Source of the DNA: Pseudomonas svalbardensis
Lineage (GTDB): Bacteria; Pseudomonadota; Gammaproteobacteria; Pseudomonadales; Pseudomonadaceae
Assembly: GCF_030053115.1 (NCBI RefSeq)
Contig: NZ_CP125619.1
Location: forward strand, 1,985,001-2,049,000
Direction of reading: 5' to 3'
Length of the DNA: 64,000 bases
A model generated the notes under the pieces. It was not told where the DNA came from, ran no database searches, and was given only the letters and a program-made list of their open reading frames with translations. A program made the translations under genes and the position numbers. Positions 10,157 to 19,807 of the stretch are shown in pieces. The first letter of the stretch is position 1, and the number at the start of each line of letters is the position of its first letter.

Positions 10157-10486
10157 AACTGACTTTAGTGTTCAGCAACGAGAGAGGGCTTTGTGCTCAG
10201 AGGTCTGGCTGTCAGGCGCCAGATCGAAAATTGCCGTGAGGACGCTCCTTCGGTTCCTCCCATGGCTATTTTCCTACGAGTGGTAGGTGTGGATGTGGGT
10301 GATTTCGCAAAGGGTGGGGGTGTCAACTCGCGTTTCCTCTTCTAGCGGCTTAAAATGGTTATGGTTCCCTGCGGAGCTTTGGGTATAATTTCCAATTTAT
10401 GCAGCTGTGATGCTCGTTTCTGAAAGCGCGAGATGTGAAGTAGTTTTTACGATCAACTTAATATTGATGAATGGCAAGGGAAAACA
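10157..10486 (+). promoter_or_regulatory. Probable promoter/leader region of the O-antigen operon
   Basis: A 330-base noncoding stretch after the wzz terminator. A good -10 hexamer TATAAT lies at 10384-10389; no strong -35 is seen 16-18 bases upstream, so activator help is possible. No JUMPstart/ops element (GGCGGTAGCGTG) was found. The region ends in the AAGGGAAAAC ribosome site of the dehydrogenase gene. Confidence 0.4.
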
Positions 10487-11764
10487 ATGCTTAAACTCGA
10501 AGATGTAAAGTTGGCCATAGTAGGTCTCGGTTATGTGGGCTTGCCGCTGGCGGTTGAGTTTGGCAAAAAAATGCAAGTGGTTGGATTTGATATCAGCCAG
10601 CGACGAATTGAAGCGCTGAAGTCAGGTCATGATGCTACTCTTGAAGTATCTGACGATGAATTGCAGTCGGCCTCAGGACTAAGTTATAGCTCTGCGCTGG
10701 ACGAGTTGTCGGAGTGCAATATATTTATTGTTACCGTACCTACCCCAATTGATGAGCACAAAAGGCCCGATCTGACGCCTTTGGTTAAGGCCAGCGAGTC
10801 CATTGGTCGTGTTCTGAAAAAAGGCGATATCGTTATATATGAGTCAACGGTCTATCCTGGTGCAACCGAGGAGGACTGTGTCCCGGTATTGGAAAAGGTA
10901 TCCGGCCTTAAGTTTAATGTTGATTTTTTTGCTGGCTATAGCCCGGAGCGGATAAACCCGGGCGATAAAGAACATCGTGTAACTACCATTAAAAAAGTCA
11001 CGGCAGGGTCCACTTCTGAAGTGGCTGATCTGGTAGATGACCTATATAACACCATTATTGTCGCCGGAACTCATAAGGCGAAAAGCATCAAAGTCGCCGA
11101 GGCAGCAAAAGTTATTGAAAATACTCAGCGTGACTTGAACATTGCGCTGATCAATGAGCTGGCATTGATTTTCAACAAGATGGGTATTGATACCGAGGCG
11201 GTGCTAGAAGCCGCGGGGACAAAGTGGAACTTCTTGCCGTTTCGTCCGGGCTTGGTAGGTGGGCATTGCATTGGGGTAGATCCTTACTACCTTACTCATA
11301 AAGCGCAGTCAATAGGTTACCATCCTGAAATCATCCTGGCCGGGCGCCGTTTGAATGACAGCATGGGCGCTTATGTCGTATCTCAACTAGTCAAAGCAAT
11401 GCTCAAGCGCAAAATTCATGTTGATGGGGCTCGCGTCTTGATAATGGGGCTTACATTTAAAGAAAACTGCCCGGATCTGCGCAACACCAAAATCATCGAC
11501 ATTGTGAATGAGCTCGCTGAGTTCAATATTAAGGTTGATGTGTATGATCCATGGGTGGACGCAGCCGAGGCGATGCATGAGTACTCGATCACGCCCGTCA
11601 GCGAGCCGCAGAATAATGCCTACGATGGCATTATTCTGGCCGTCGCCCACAATGAGTTCGCCGCAATGGGTGCCGAAAAAATTCGGAGCTTGGGTAAAGC
11701 TGAACACGTTCTCTATGACCTTAAGTATCTGCTGGATGCCTCTCAGTCGGATCTGCGTCTTTGA
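10487..11764 (+). CDS. UDP-N-acetyl-hexosamine 6-dehydrogenase (WbpO/TviB type)
   Basis: NAD-dependent UDP-sugar dehydrogenase, 425 residues, that oxidises C6 of a UDP-HexNAc to a uronic acid. It shows the Rossmann motif [26 protein letters not shown], and the catalytic cysteine in [11 protein letters not shown] (Cys261). The overall sequence style fits the WbpO/TviB branch, which forms UDP-GalNAcA or UDP-GlcNAcA, rather than UDP-glucose dehydrogenase. The C4-epimerase that follows makes UDP-D-GalNAcA the likely product. It opens the O-antigen operon. Confidence 0.88.
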   Translation: MLKLEDVKLAIVGLGYVGLPLAVEFGKKMQVVGFDISQRRIEALKSGHDATLEVSDDELQSASGLSYSSALDELSECNIFIVTVPTPIDEHKRPDLTPLVKASESIGRVLKKGDIVIYESTVYPGATEEDCVPVLEKVSGLKFNVDFFAGYSPERINPGDKEHRVTTIKKVTAGSTSEVADLVDDLYNTIIVAGTHKAKSIKVAEAAKVIENTQRDLNIALINELALIFNKMGIDTEAVLEAAGTKWNFLPFRPGLVGGHCIGVDPYYLTHKAQSIGYHPEIILAGRRLNDSMGAYVVSQLVKAMLKRKIHVDGARVLIMGLTFKENCPDLRNTKIIDIVNELAEFNIKVDVYDPWVDAAEAMHEYSITPVSEPQNNAYDGIILAVAHNEFAAMGAEKIRSLGKAEHVLYDLKYLLDASQSDLRL

Positions 11765-11829
11765 ACCCCGGGGGGCTGTAAAGACCCCGATTCGTTTTCG
11801 CTGATACTACAATCCAAGTCGAGAATTAC

Positions 11830-12888
11830 ATGATTCGTTTCGAAGAAATCAAAGCAGAAATTCAACAATCCCCCAAAGTCTGGTTGATCACGGGAGTGGC
11901 CGGATTTATTGGTTCCAATCTATTGGAAACCCTGCTGCAACTGGATCAACGGGTTGTGGGGCTGGATAATTTCGCTACGGGGCATCAGCGTAATCTCGAT
12001 GAAGTTCGATCAGTGGTGAGCCCTGAGCAATGGGCGCGGTTCGTATTGGTCAGCGGCGATATCAGAAATGTAGAAGATTGCAAAAAAGCGATGACTTTCC
12101 AGGCTGACATTGCTACGGCAGGCACTCCGGTAGACTACGTATTGCACCAGGCGGCACTGGGCTCTGTCCCTCGCTCTATCAACGATCCTATTACAACAAA
12201 CAGCACGAATATTGATGGTTTTCTGAATATGTTGGTTGCTGCGAAAGATGCGGAGGTAAAAAGCTTTACCTACGCAGCTTCTAGTTCTACCTATGGTGAT
12301 CATCCAGCGCTCCCGAAAGTGGAGGGCGTCATCGGAAAGCCTCTTTCGCCGTATGCGGTCACGAAATATGTCAACGAATTGTATGCTGAGGTTTTTTCCA
12401 GCACTTACGGCTTCAAAACTATCGGGCTTCGCTACTTTAACGTCTTCGGTAAGCGTCAGGATCCTAACGGCGCCTATGCAGCCGTAATTCCGAAGTGGAC
12501 CGCGGCCATGATCAATAACGAAGAAGTTTTCGTTAACGGTGATGGCGAAACGAGTCGAGACTTCTGTTTTGTAGAAAATGCCGTTCAGGCCAACATCCTC
12601 GCAGCCTGTGCCAGCGATGAAGCAAAAAATAACGTTTATAATGTCGCGGTGGGTGATAGAACAACATTGAATCAGGTCTTTGCCTGTATCAAGGATGCTC
12701 TGGCTCGTGTTTCTGTGAACTCTGGCTCGGAAATGATCTATCGCGAGTTTCGGGCGGGTGACGTAAGGCATTCGCAAGCGAATATAGACAAGGCAAAAAA
12801 CTTGCTGGGTTATGAACCACTTTTCAATGTTGGTGAGGGAATGTTGAAAGCGGCGGGGTGGTATGTATCCTTCTTTGCAAGAAGTTAA
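11830..12888 (+). CDS. UDP-GlcNAc/GlcNAcA C4-epimerase (WbpP/TviC type)
   Basis: 352-residue extended SDR epimerase. The NAD-binding motif [26 protein letters not shown], the catalytic Tyr175-Lys179 in YAVTKYVNE and [20 protein letters not shown] are characteristic of the WbpP branch, which interconverts gluco- and galacto-configured UDP-HexNAc (or the uronic acids). With the preceding dehydrogenase it would give UDP-GalNAcA, a common Pseudomonas O-antigen sugar. ATG at 11830 follows a weak ribosome site. wzx starts five bases after the stop. Confidence 0.88.
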   Translation: MIRFEEIKAEIQQSPKVWLITGVAGFIGSNLLETLLQLDQRVVGLDNFATGHQRNLDEVRSVVSPEQWARFVLVSGDIRNVEDCKKAMTFQADIATAGTPVDYVLHQAALGSVPRSINDPITTNSTNIDGFLNMLVAAKDAEVKSFTYAASSSTYGDHPALPKVEGVIGKPLSPYAVTKYVNELYAEVFSSTYGFKTIGLRYFNVFGKRQDPNGAYAAVIPKWTAAMINNEEVFVNGDGETSRDFCFVENAVQANILAACASDEAKNNVYNVAVGDRTTLNQVFACIKDALARVSVNSGSEMIYREFRAGDVRHSQANIDKAKNLLGYEPLFNVGEGMLKAAGWYVSFFARS

Positions 12889-12893
12889 TTTTT

Positions 12894-14111
12894 GTGATTA
12901 AGGAGATTTGCGCAATCACTGTCTTGGCGAACAAACTGTGTATGTTTGTTTTGCTATTCAGTTTGGCTCGAATACTAGGGGTCGAGCTATATGGCGTTTT
13001 TTCTTACCATTATGCGATCGTAACAGGGGTCGCTACAGTGGTCGGGGAATGCTTGAGCGTGGCCCTGAGTCGTTACGCCGTCATGAATGCCGGGCGAGTA
13101 AACTACAAGACGTCCCTGAGCCTCATGGCATGGGGCGGTATCGTCGTTGGTGCTCTCTGTATCATTGTCTTTTCAGCTTTTCCGGTGCCAGATTCTGCTT
13201 ATGACGTAAGCACAGGTTACTTGATGGTTGGAGCTTTTTTTCTGGGTTTTGCATGTGTTTGCAATTTAACCGTTACCGGAATGATGTTCTCCCTTAATAC
13301 CTCCGGAAGATGGGCGGCAGCATTAGCCGCTCATGGGCTTATAGGATTACTGTTGGTTGTTGCTATTGCCAAGCTAGAAGGGCGTATAGAAGGGGTAGTG
13401 TTCACACTGGCCATATGTACGATGATCGCACCCGCTTTTGGCTTTTGGATGATAAAGGCAAGCAAATTCAGCAATGAGGAAGGCCGCGCGCTTTTTTCCT
13501 TTCGCAAAATGATCGGGCTGCTTTCGGAGTCGGGGGCTCCTGCCATTGCCGGCAGTATGATTTTAGGGGCGCCTGTTCATATTGTTTGTCTGATGGTATT
13601 TGCTAACTCAAGCTTGAATGTCTCGGAAGTCGGTTATTTCAATCTTTTTTTCCTGTTCTATATTTTGGTGACCGTGCTTCCAAGCTCGTTGACTTCCTAT
13701 GCCATTGTCCGGCTGGCGGGGCACGGGAACAGCGCCAGCAGGTTGTACTTGATGCTCGGGATATTAATATCTATCTGTCTACCCTTACTCATGATTTTGT
13801 CGCAGAACTATTGGTTGTGCTTCCTGGGGACAAGTTTTTGCAGTAAGAGTGATCTGTTGACCTATGCGGTACTGGCAGGAGGTATTGGCCTTACGACGAC
13901 TATTGTGACGCAAATACTGCACAGCAAGAACAAGACGAGAGTAGTGTTTCTGGGTAGTTGTGTATACGCAATAGCGTATTTGTCGGCGACAATTTACGTG
14001 AGTCTGAAAGGTGATATGTTGGCGCTTGATCTTTTTAGGTCTTTTGTGTTGGCTCTGATTGCTCAAATTGTTGTTCTTGCAGCTTTCGGCAAGCGTAAAT
14101 GGGTGTCATGA
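12894..14111 (+). CDS. O-antigen flippase (Wzx-like, MOP superfamily)
   Basis: About 405-residue, very hydrophobic protein with roughly 12 membrane segments and few charged loops, the pattern of the polysaccharide flippases that move undecaprenyl-linked repeat units across the inner membrane. ARILGVELYGVFSYHYAIV near the start matches the usual 'LG-YG-F' N-terminal feature of Wzx. The GTG at 12894 is preferred to the one at 12858, which would overlap the epimerase gene. Sequence is diverged, as is normal for Wzx, so the call rests on topology and place. Its TGA overlaps the ATG of a 39-codon ORF. Confidence 0.8.
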   Translation: MIKEICAITVLANKLCMFVLLFSLARILGVELYGVFSYHYAIVTGVATVVGECLSVALSRYAVMNAGRVNYKTSLSLMAWGGIVVGALCIIVFSAFPVPDSAYDVSTGYLMVGAFFLGFACVCNLTVTGMMFSLNTSGRWAAALAAHGLIGLLLVVAIAKLEGRIEGVVFTLAICTMIAPAFGFWMIKASKFSNEEGRALFSFRKMIGLLSESGAPAIAGSMILGAPVHIVCLMVFANSSLNVSEVGYFNLFFLFYILVTVLPSSLTSYAIVRLAGHGNSASRLYLMLGILISICLPLLMILSQNYWLCFLGTSFCSKSDLLTYAVLAGGIGLTTTIVTQILHSKNKTRVVFLGSCVYAIAYLSATIYVSLKGDMLALDLFRSFVLALIAQIVVLAAFGKRKWVS

Positions 14112-14227
14112 ATAGTGTTTTTGTTGTGAGCCATGGTCATGTAATGTGCGTGGCAGAAATCGATACGGGGGCCAGAGTTAATTCTGGTTTGCAGTTTAGT
14201 TGTTTTGATTTTGTTGGTTTAAGCTGA
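14108..14227 (+). pseudogene. 39-codon ORF between wzx and wzy, possible glycosyltransferase remnant
   Basis: Short frame of 39 codons. It begins with ATGA overlapping the wzx stop and ends with TGATG overlapping the wzy start, so it bridges both genes. It begins MNSVFVVSHGHV; a '-V-VSHGH-' start is typical of a group of family-2 glycosyltransferases in O-antigen loci. After that the sequence resembles nothing I know. It could be the stump of a deleted transferase kept as a coupling ORF, or a chance frame. Being too short, it is not a functional transferase. Confidence 0.4.
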
Positions 14228-15438
14228 TGGCGATAGTACTGGTTTCGACGTGCTTACTGATTTTGATCACGCAGTGCGTCTTATGCCTGATATTCAAAAA
14301 ATATCTGGTCGCGCTGTATGCCGTCTGTTACTCGGTACCCTTTCTCGGGCTCGTAAGCTGTCTGTGGGGAGACACCGTTACGCTTTGGCCGATCGGGGGG
14401 TATGAGTATTACCTGGATGACCTGCTGGTGTTCAGGCTTTCTCTCGTCTGGCTTTTGGGTGTTGTGGGTGGGCTGTTTGCCTATCTACTCTCGCTGTTGA
14501 TACCTGCCAGAAAGCTTGATTTGGGCGGGCCCACTTTTTTTTCTGCGATGGATTTTAAACTGGCAGGCGTGATTTTTTTTGCGCTTTCACTCTTTTTTAT
14601 CGCCTTTAGACTCATTAACGCGAATGCGATGCTTGAGATGTTTGCGGGTATCGAGTCGGTAGTTGTTTTCTCCATTATTGCGATCACCGCTTTGGCGTTC
14701 GCCTACCCGTCCAGGTTAATGCTGACGGCGTCTGCGATGTTGGTGCTGTCTTACTGCGTTGCCAATGCAATGACAGGTGACCGTGATTTTGTCGTGCTCG
14801 TTGTTGCTTACATACTGGGTTTGCTATTCCGTTATAACGCGTTGATCAAGCTGAAAATACTGCTGCTTGTTGCTGCATTCATGGTGCTTCTGCTGGTAAG
14901 CGGTGTAGTGGTTTCAATGAGCCGCATGGACGTGGACCTGACATCGGATAACATCACCCAGTATTTTTTGTTCAACTCCTGGAATGCGATCATTTTGCCG
15001 CTGGTTCAGCAGTTGACGAGTTTTTGGGATGGAGAGCACCTGAGATATGGTCAGACCTATCTCGACATGTTTTTTTCGCTCGCACCATCGCCTATCTATT
15101 CGGCTTTCGGTATAGAAAAACCCATCATGGTAGATAACCCAGCGCTCTGGTACTACATTACCGGACTTGGCGGTATTCATGTGGCGGGGGTTGCTTTTGA
15201 GAATTTCGGTTTGTTTGGCGTTTTTCTCAATGGCTTCATCAGCGTTTGCTTCTTGCGTTTGATCGACTCGCGTTGTCGCGATGACGACTTTTTGCGGCTT
15301 TTTCTCTATATGCTTTGTGCCGCTTCGGTTATGCATTGGATTTGGTACGGTGAAATATACCTGCTGAATTCACTGGTTTTTTATGTGATGTCATTAGGAT
15401 TATTCTTCGCAATGAAGCTCGTCAGGGTTTTGAAGTGA
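14227..15438 (+). CDS. O-antigen polymerase (Wzy-like)
   Basis: 403-residue protein with about 10-12 membrane segments and a large periplasmic loop around residues 240-310 (MSRMDVDLTSDNITQYF onward, including the W-rich LTSFWDGEHLRYGQ). This is the usual topology of Wzy, which joins repeat units on the periplasmic face. The only other multi-span protein in the locus is the flippase, which supports the assignment. Wzy proteins share little sequence, so the call is by topology and context. ATG overlaps the stop of the 39-codon ORF. Confidence 0.75.
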   Translation: MAIVLVSTCLLILITQCVLCLIFKKYLVALYAVCYSVPFLGLVSCLWGDTVTLWPIGGYEYYLDDLLVFRLSLVWLLGVVGGLFAYLLSLLIPARKLDLGGPTFFSAMDFKLAGVIFFALSLFFIAFRLINANAMLEMFAGIESVVVFSIIAITALAFAYPSRLMLTASAMLVLSYCVANAMTGDRDFVVLVVAYILGLLFRYNALIKLKILLLVAAFMVLLLVSGVVVSMSRMDVDLTSDNITQYFLFNSWNAIILPLVQQLTSFWDGEHLRYGQTYLDMFFSLAPSPIYSAFGIEKPIMVDNPALWYYITGLGGIHVAGVAFENFGLFGVFLNGFISVCFLRLIDSRCRDDDFLRLFLYMLCAASVMHWIWYGEIYLLNSLVFYVMSLGLFFAMKLVRVLK

Positions 15439-15472
15439 AGTTAAATATTTTCACTGGATTGAGAGAGTAGGT

Positions 15473-17398
15473 ATGTGCGGAATTGCGGGAGTTGTCGGGT
15501 GGAAGCTGGATCAGCACAGCGCCGTTGCCGTGGGCAAGATGGCAGATGCGTTGATACACCGCGGGCCCGATGACGGAGCAGTTTGGTCAGATTCCGATAG
15601 CGGAGTTTCGCTAGGTCACCGGCGGCTTTCTATTTTAGAGCTTTCGGTGCACGGCAGTCAGCCAATGGTGTCCGATAACGAGCGGTTCGTTATCGTTTTT
15701 AACGGCGAAATTTATAACTTCAACGAGCTTCGTCAAAAACTGATTGATGCAGGTTGCTCCCGCGTTTGGCGTGGACACTCCGACACTGAAGTGCTTTTGA
15801 CCGCAATCGAAGCATGGGGCGTACAAACTACCCTAGAAAACTTGGTAGGCATGTTTGCGTTCGCTGTCTGGGACAAAGTGACGAAAACAATTACGTTGGC
15901 CCGAGACCGGATGGGGGAAAAACCTCTCTATTACGGCATTCTCGGCAATCGCTTTGTTTTTTCTTCCGAGTTGAAGGCTATCAAGGCTGCTTTTAGTGGC
16001 GAGCTGCGAATCGATCGTCGTGCATTGGCGAAGTTTGTGCAGTATGGGTATGTTCCGGCTCCGGACTCTATCTACGAAGGTATCAAGAAGCTAAAGCCGG
16101 CTCACTATTTGACCGTCGACTCGCTTAATTGCGCGCAAGCGCCAGTTTCTTACTGGTCGCTAAAATCCAGTAGTGCGTTGAAGGACGAGTTGTCGCAGGC
16201 GACCGACAAAGAGGTTGTAGGTGTAGTCGGCGAAAGACTGTCTACCGCTGTCAAATCGCAGATGATCGCCGATGTTCCGCTGGGGGCATTTCTGTCGGGC
16301 GGCGTCGACTCAAGCCTGATCGTTTCGTTGATGCAGGCGCAGAGTCCTACAAGTATCAATACGTACACAATCGGCTTCAATGAGCCTGAATTTGATGAAG
16401 CACCTTACGCGAAGGCCATCGCCAAGCACTTGGGAACGACTCACACTGAGTTTTACTTAAGTGCTGATGACGCAGTTTCGATTATTCCAAGTTTGCCAGA
16501 TGTCTACGATGAGCCTTTTGCCGACTCATCGCAGATCCCGACAATCCTGGTGTCCAGGATGACGAAGCAATATGTAACGGTAGCGCTGTCCGGAGACGGT
16601 GGCGACGAGCTTTTTGCAGGATATCCCCGCTATCAAATTACTGCCGGTTTGTGGGAGCGTATAAAAAAGCTTCCATTGCCTGCGCGCCATATCATGGCGT
16701 ATTCCCTTCGGTCTCTTTCGTCTAAAGGGTGGGACAACGTCTGTTCCATTTTGCCGGGTACCGTACGAGCTAAAGTAAATGGTCGGCGAATCTACAGAAT
16801 GTCTGAGTTGCTGGCGTCTGAGAATCTGGCGCAGATGTACACAGGTCTGATGTCCCAATGGCAGCCTACTGACGACGTGGTGCTGGGCATTGACGATCAT
16901 GATCGTGGGGTTGTCTCTTGGGAGTCGGCGGTCGATTACATTGAGGAAATGCGTCGGTGGGATGTCTCTCAGTATTTGCCTGATGATTTGCTGGTCAAAG
17001 TAGACCGCGGTGCGATGAGTGCAAGCCTGGAAACCCGGGCTCCACTGCTCGACCACCGCGTAGCGGAACTGGCGTTTTCCTTGTCTTCAAGCCAATTGAT
17101 AAAGAGCGGCGTGGGTAAGTGGCCACTGCGGGAGTTGCTCAAGCAGTATGTGCCTACCTCGTTCTTTGACAGACCAAAGGCGGGTTTCTCTATTCCGCTT
17201 GCAGAATGGCTGCGTGGACCGTTGAAGGGGTGGGCGGAAGACCTGTTGGCTGAAGAGCGGATCAAGAGAGAGGGGTATTTCGATTGTCAGAAAATTAGAT
17301 CGGCGTGGCTTCAACATCAGAATGGAACTTACGATCGAAGTCTTCATTTGTGGAATATTTTAATGTTCCAGTCCTGGCTTGATAGAAATAGTCGTTAA
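15473..17398 (+). CDS. Asparagine synthase-like glutamine amidotransferase
   Basis: 641-residue protein with an N-terminal class II glutaminase domain (Cys2 nucleophile in MCGIAGVVGW, FNGEIYNF, about 1-215) and a C-terminal AsnB-type synthase domain with the pyrophosphate loop FLSGGVDSSLIV at about 272-283 and GDGGDELFAGYPRY. In O-antigen loci such proteins (for example WbpS of P. aeruginosa O6) are thought to turn the carboxyl of a uronic acid into an amide. Here the partner would be GalNAcA made by the first two genes. ATG follows GAGAGAGTAGGT. Confidence 0.9.
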   Translation: MCGIAGVVGWKLDQHSAVAVGKMADALIHRGPDDGAVWSDSDSGVSLGHRRLSILELSVHGSQPMVSDNERFVIVFNGEIYNFNELRQKLIDAGCSRVWRGHSDTEVLLTAIEAWGVQTTLENLVGMFAFAVWDKVTKTITLARDRMGEKPLYYGILGNRFVFSSELKAIKAAFSGELRIDRRALAKFVQYGYVPAPDSIYEGIKKLKPAHYLTVDSLNCAQAPVSYWSLKSSSALKDELSQATDKEVVGVVGERLSTAVKSQMIADVPLGAFLSGGVDSSLIVSLMQAQSPTSINTYTIGFNEPEFDEAPYAKAIAKHLGTTHTEFYLSADDAVSIIPSLPDVYDEPFADSSQIPTILVSRMTKQYVTVALSGDGGDELFAGYPRYQITAGLWERIKKLPLPARHIMAYSLRSLSSKGWDNVCSILPGTVRAKVNGRRIYRMSELLASENLAQMYTGLMSQWQPTDDVVLGIDDHDRGVVSWESAVDYIEEMRRWDVSQYLPDDLLVKVDRGAMSASLETRAPLLDHRVAELAFSLSSSQLIKSGVGKWPLRELLKQYVPTSFFDRPKAGFSIPLAEWLRGPLKGWAEDLLAEERIKREGYFDCQKIRSAWLQHQNGTYDRSLHLWNILMFQSWLDRNSR

Positions 17399-17422
17399 TT
17401 TATATTGAGCATAAGGTGCCCT

Positions 17423-18559
17423 ATGAAGATAGTTTTCAACGCTCTTTCTGCCCGGCTTGGTGGTGGTCAGACTTATCTGATCAATCTTTTTCAGTTTGTG
17501 CCCGAGGACGACGATCTTGAAATCGTCGTGTTCGCTCCTGCGTCACTAAAGTTACCGAATCATCCAAAGATTCGACGAGTAGAGCCGGCTTGGCCTACCG
17601 AAAATCCGATTGTAAGGGCGCTGTGGGAGAAGTGGATGCTCCCCGGTATCTTGAAGGCTGAAAAGGCCGACGTTCTATTTTGTCCTGGCGGGGTCGTGGG
17701 CACCCGTCCGCCAGAAGGCTGCAAAGTAGTAACAATGTTTCGTAATATGATTCCATTCGATTTGCGAGTGCGTAGAAGTATTCCGTTAGGTCTGCAGCGG
17801 TTAAGAAATTGGCTGTTGAATCGTATTATGTTGAAGAGCATGTCCGAGGCCGACTTGACGATTTTCATATCTAATTACGCGCGAAGTGTTATTGAATCGC
17901 TCACTAAAGTTAAAAACGCGATTACGATTCCTCACGGGATCGGTTCGGTGTTTAGAACTCACAGAAGCACTGTTGCTCGTCCTGATTTTCTTCCGGTCAA
18001 TGAATATATTTTATATGTGTCGAGGTTTGATGTTTATAAACACCACTACGAAGTGGTGAATGCCTACGCAAAACTCTCCCCAGAACTCCGTGAGCGTTTT
18101 TCGCTGATTCTTGTGGGGGAGAAAAATCTGCCTGAGGCAGAGCGAGTCAAGGCTCTGGTGACGAGCCTGGGTCTTGAGCAACAGGTATTGCTGATGGGTG
18201 CCATTCCCTACCAGAGTCTCCCACCGCTGTACCACCATGCTTATCTCAATCTTTTCGCGTCGTCTTGTGAGAATTGCCCAAATATCCTTCTTGAGGCGCT
18301 TGCTTCGGGTAGGCCGATGGTTTGCTCCAATGTTATGCCTATGCCGGAATTCGGTGCGGAAGCGGCCCTGTATTTTTCTCCGTTTGATCCGGTTGATATA
18401 TACAAATTGTTGTCTGAGGTGTTATCAAATCCGGAACTTTTAAGTCGGTTGTCGGCTGAGGCAGTTCGGCAGAGTGATAAGTTTGACTGGGCGAACACTT
18501 CTAAAAGGACTTGGAGCGAGTTGCTGTCTTTGGCTAAGTGCGCCAAAGAAGGAGTTTAA
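17423..18559 (+). CDS. Glycosyltransferase family 4 (GT-B)
   Basis: 378-residue cytoplasmic transferase. The N-terminal half has the glycine-rich LSARLGGGQTYLINL, and the C-terminal half has the donor-binding pattern of GT4: YILYVSRFDVYKHH, LILVGEKN and NLFASSCENCPNILLEALASG, including the E-x7-E type motif. It probably adds one sugar of the repeat unit to the undecaprenyl-linked acceptor. The ATG at 17423, after AAGGTGCCCT, is chosen over TTG at 17405. The sugar used cannot be read from the sequence. Confidence 0.87.
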   Translation: MKIVFNALSARLGGGQTYLINLFQFVPEDDDLEIVVFAPASLKLPNHPKIRRVEPAWPTENPIVRALWEKWMLPGILKAEKADVLFCPGGVVGTRPPEGCKVVTMFRNMIPFDLRVRRSIPLGLQRLRNWLLNRIMLKSMSEADLTIFISNYARSVIESLTKVKNAITIPHGIGSVFRTHRSTVARPDFLPVNEYILYVSRFDVYKHHYEVVNAYAKLSPELRERFSLILVGEKNLPEAERVKALVTSLGLEQQVLLMGAIPYQSLPPLYHHAYLNLFASSCENCPNILLEALASGRPMVCSNVMPMPEFGAEAALYFSPFDPVDIYKLLSEVLSNPELLSRLSAEAVRQSDKFDWANTSKRTWSELLSLAKCAKEGV

Positions 18560-18562
18560 TGC

Positions 18563-19807
18563 ATGAGAATTCTGGTGGTTTCACAATATTTTTGGCCGGA
18601 ATCTTTTATCATTAATGATTTGGTTAGGAATCTATCTGCTCAAGGTCATGTTGTAAAAGTTTTAACCGGCAAGCCAAACTATCCGGATGGCGTAGTTTTT
18701 GCCGGTTATAGAGCTTCAGGTTACGTTGAGGAAGACTACGAGTCCAAGGCTCGCGTTTGTCGTGCGCCGCTTCGTCCTCGTGGGGCGTCGGGAGCAAAAA
18801 ATTTACTGCTTAACTATTTATCTTTCATTGTTAACGGATTGAAGTTCTATCCTGCTGCGGTGAAAGGCGAAGCGTACGACGCGATCTTTATGTTTGCGCC
18901 ATCCCCCATTACGTCGGTCATTCCTGCCATATATTTAAAGTGGAAGCTCAACAGTCATTTGGCCGTATGGGTTCAAGACCTCTGGCCTGAAAGTTTAAGC
19001 GCGACAGGGTTTATCAAAAACAAGTTGGCGCTACGAGTAGTGGGCTGGATGGTAAAAGGCATTTATGCCTTTGTTGATACGCTGCTTGTACAGTCGCGGG
19101 CGTTCCGTCAACCCGTGGCCCGTTATGCTAATTCTGACAAGATTGTCTATTACCCCAATTCCTATCAGGACGTGCTTGGCAGTCTCCAGGAGCCTCAGAT
19201 CCCTGCGCCATTGCTGGCCGAACTCGATAACCATTTTTGTCTGGTCTTTGCCGGGAATTTGGGAACAGCACAGTCAGTCGAAACCCTCGTGGAGGTCGCA
19301 GACAAACTGCGGCATTTGCCCGCGCTGAGAATTGTGCTGGTTGGTAGCGGCAGTATGTTGAGTTGGCTCGAGACTCAGAAACAATCGAGAGGCTTGGACA
19401 ATCTTGTCCTTGCCGGTCGTTTCCCTGTAACCGAAATGCCACATTTTTTTAGTCGTGCCGCAGGTTTGTTGGTGACGTTGAAGCAGGATGAGGCGTTCTC
19501 CTATACCATCCCCAGTAAGGTCCAGGCTTACCTCGCAGCAGGTAGGCCGATCATTGCTGCGCTGGATGGCGAAGGAGCAAGTGTCATTCAAGAGGCGAGG
19601 GCCGGCCTGACGACTCCAGCGGAAGATGCGGAAGGTATGGCGACTTGCATCGAGCAACTCTTCCACATGAGCTCGGATGAGCGCGAATCATTGGGAATAT
19701 CAGGGCGGGAGTATTACCTTGAGCATTTCGAAATGGAGCGGCAAAGCCAGCGTCTGGTAGAAATTCTCGGTTCCAGGATCAATGAATTGAAAGGTAAGTC
19801 AAAATGA
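18563..19807 (+). CDS. Glycosyltransferase family 4, WbuB-like (L-FucNAc/L-QuiNAc transferase)
   Basis: 414-residue GT4 protein. The start RILVVSQYFWPESFIINDL and TGKPNYPDG are hallmarks of the WbuB group, which transfers N-acetyl-L-fucosamine or N-acetyl-L-quinovosamine. It is followed directly by three genes for making such a sugar, which supports the assignment. The C-terminal domain has LVFAGNLGTAQ and KVQAYLAAGRPI, normal for GT4. It lies four bases after the previous transferase and overlaps the next gene by four bases. Confidence 0.85.
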   Translation: MRILVVSQYFWPESFIINDLVRNLSAQGHVVKVLTGKPNYPDGVVFAGYRASGYVEEDYESKARVCRAPLRPRGASGAKNLLLNYLSFIVNGLKFYPAAVKGEAYDAIFMFAPSPITSVIPAIYLKWKLNSHLAVWVQDLWPESLSATGFIKNKLALRVVGWMVKGIYAFVDTLLVQSRAFRQPVARYANSDKIVYYPNSYQDVLGSLQEPQIPAPLLAELDNHFCLVFAGNLGTAQSVETLVEVADKLRHLPALRIVLVGSGSMLSWLETQKQSRGLDNLVLAGRFPVTEMPHFFSRAAGLLVTLKQDEAFSYTIPSKVQAYLAAGRPIIAALDGEGASVIQEARAGLTTPAEDAEGMATCIEQLFHMSSDERESLGISGREYYLEHFEMERQSQRLVEILGSRINELKGKSK

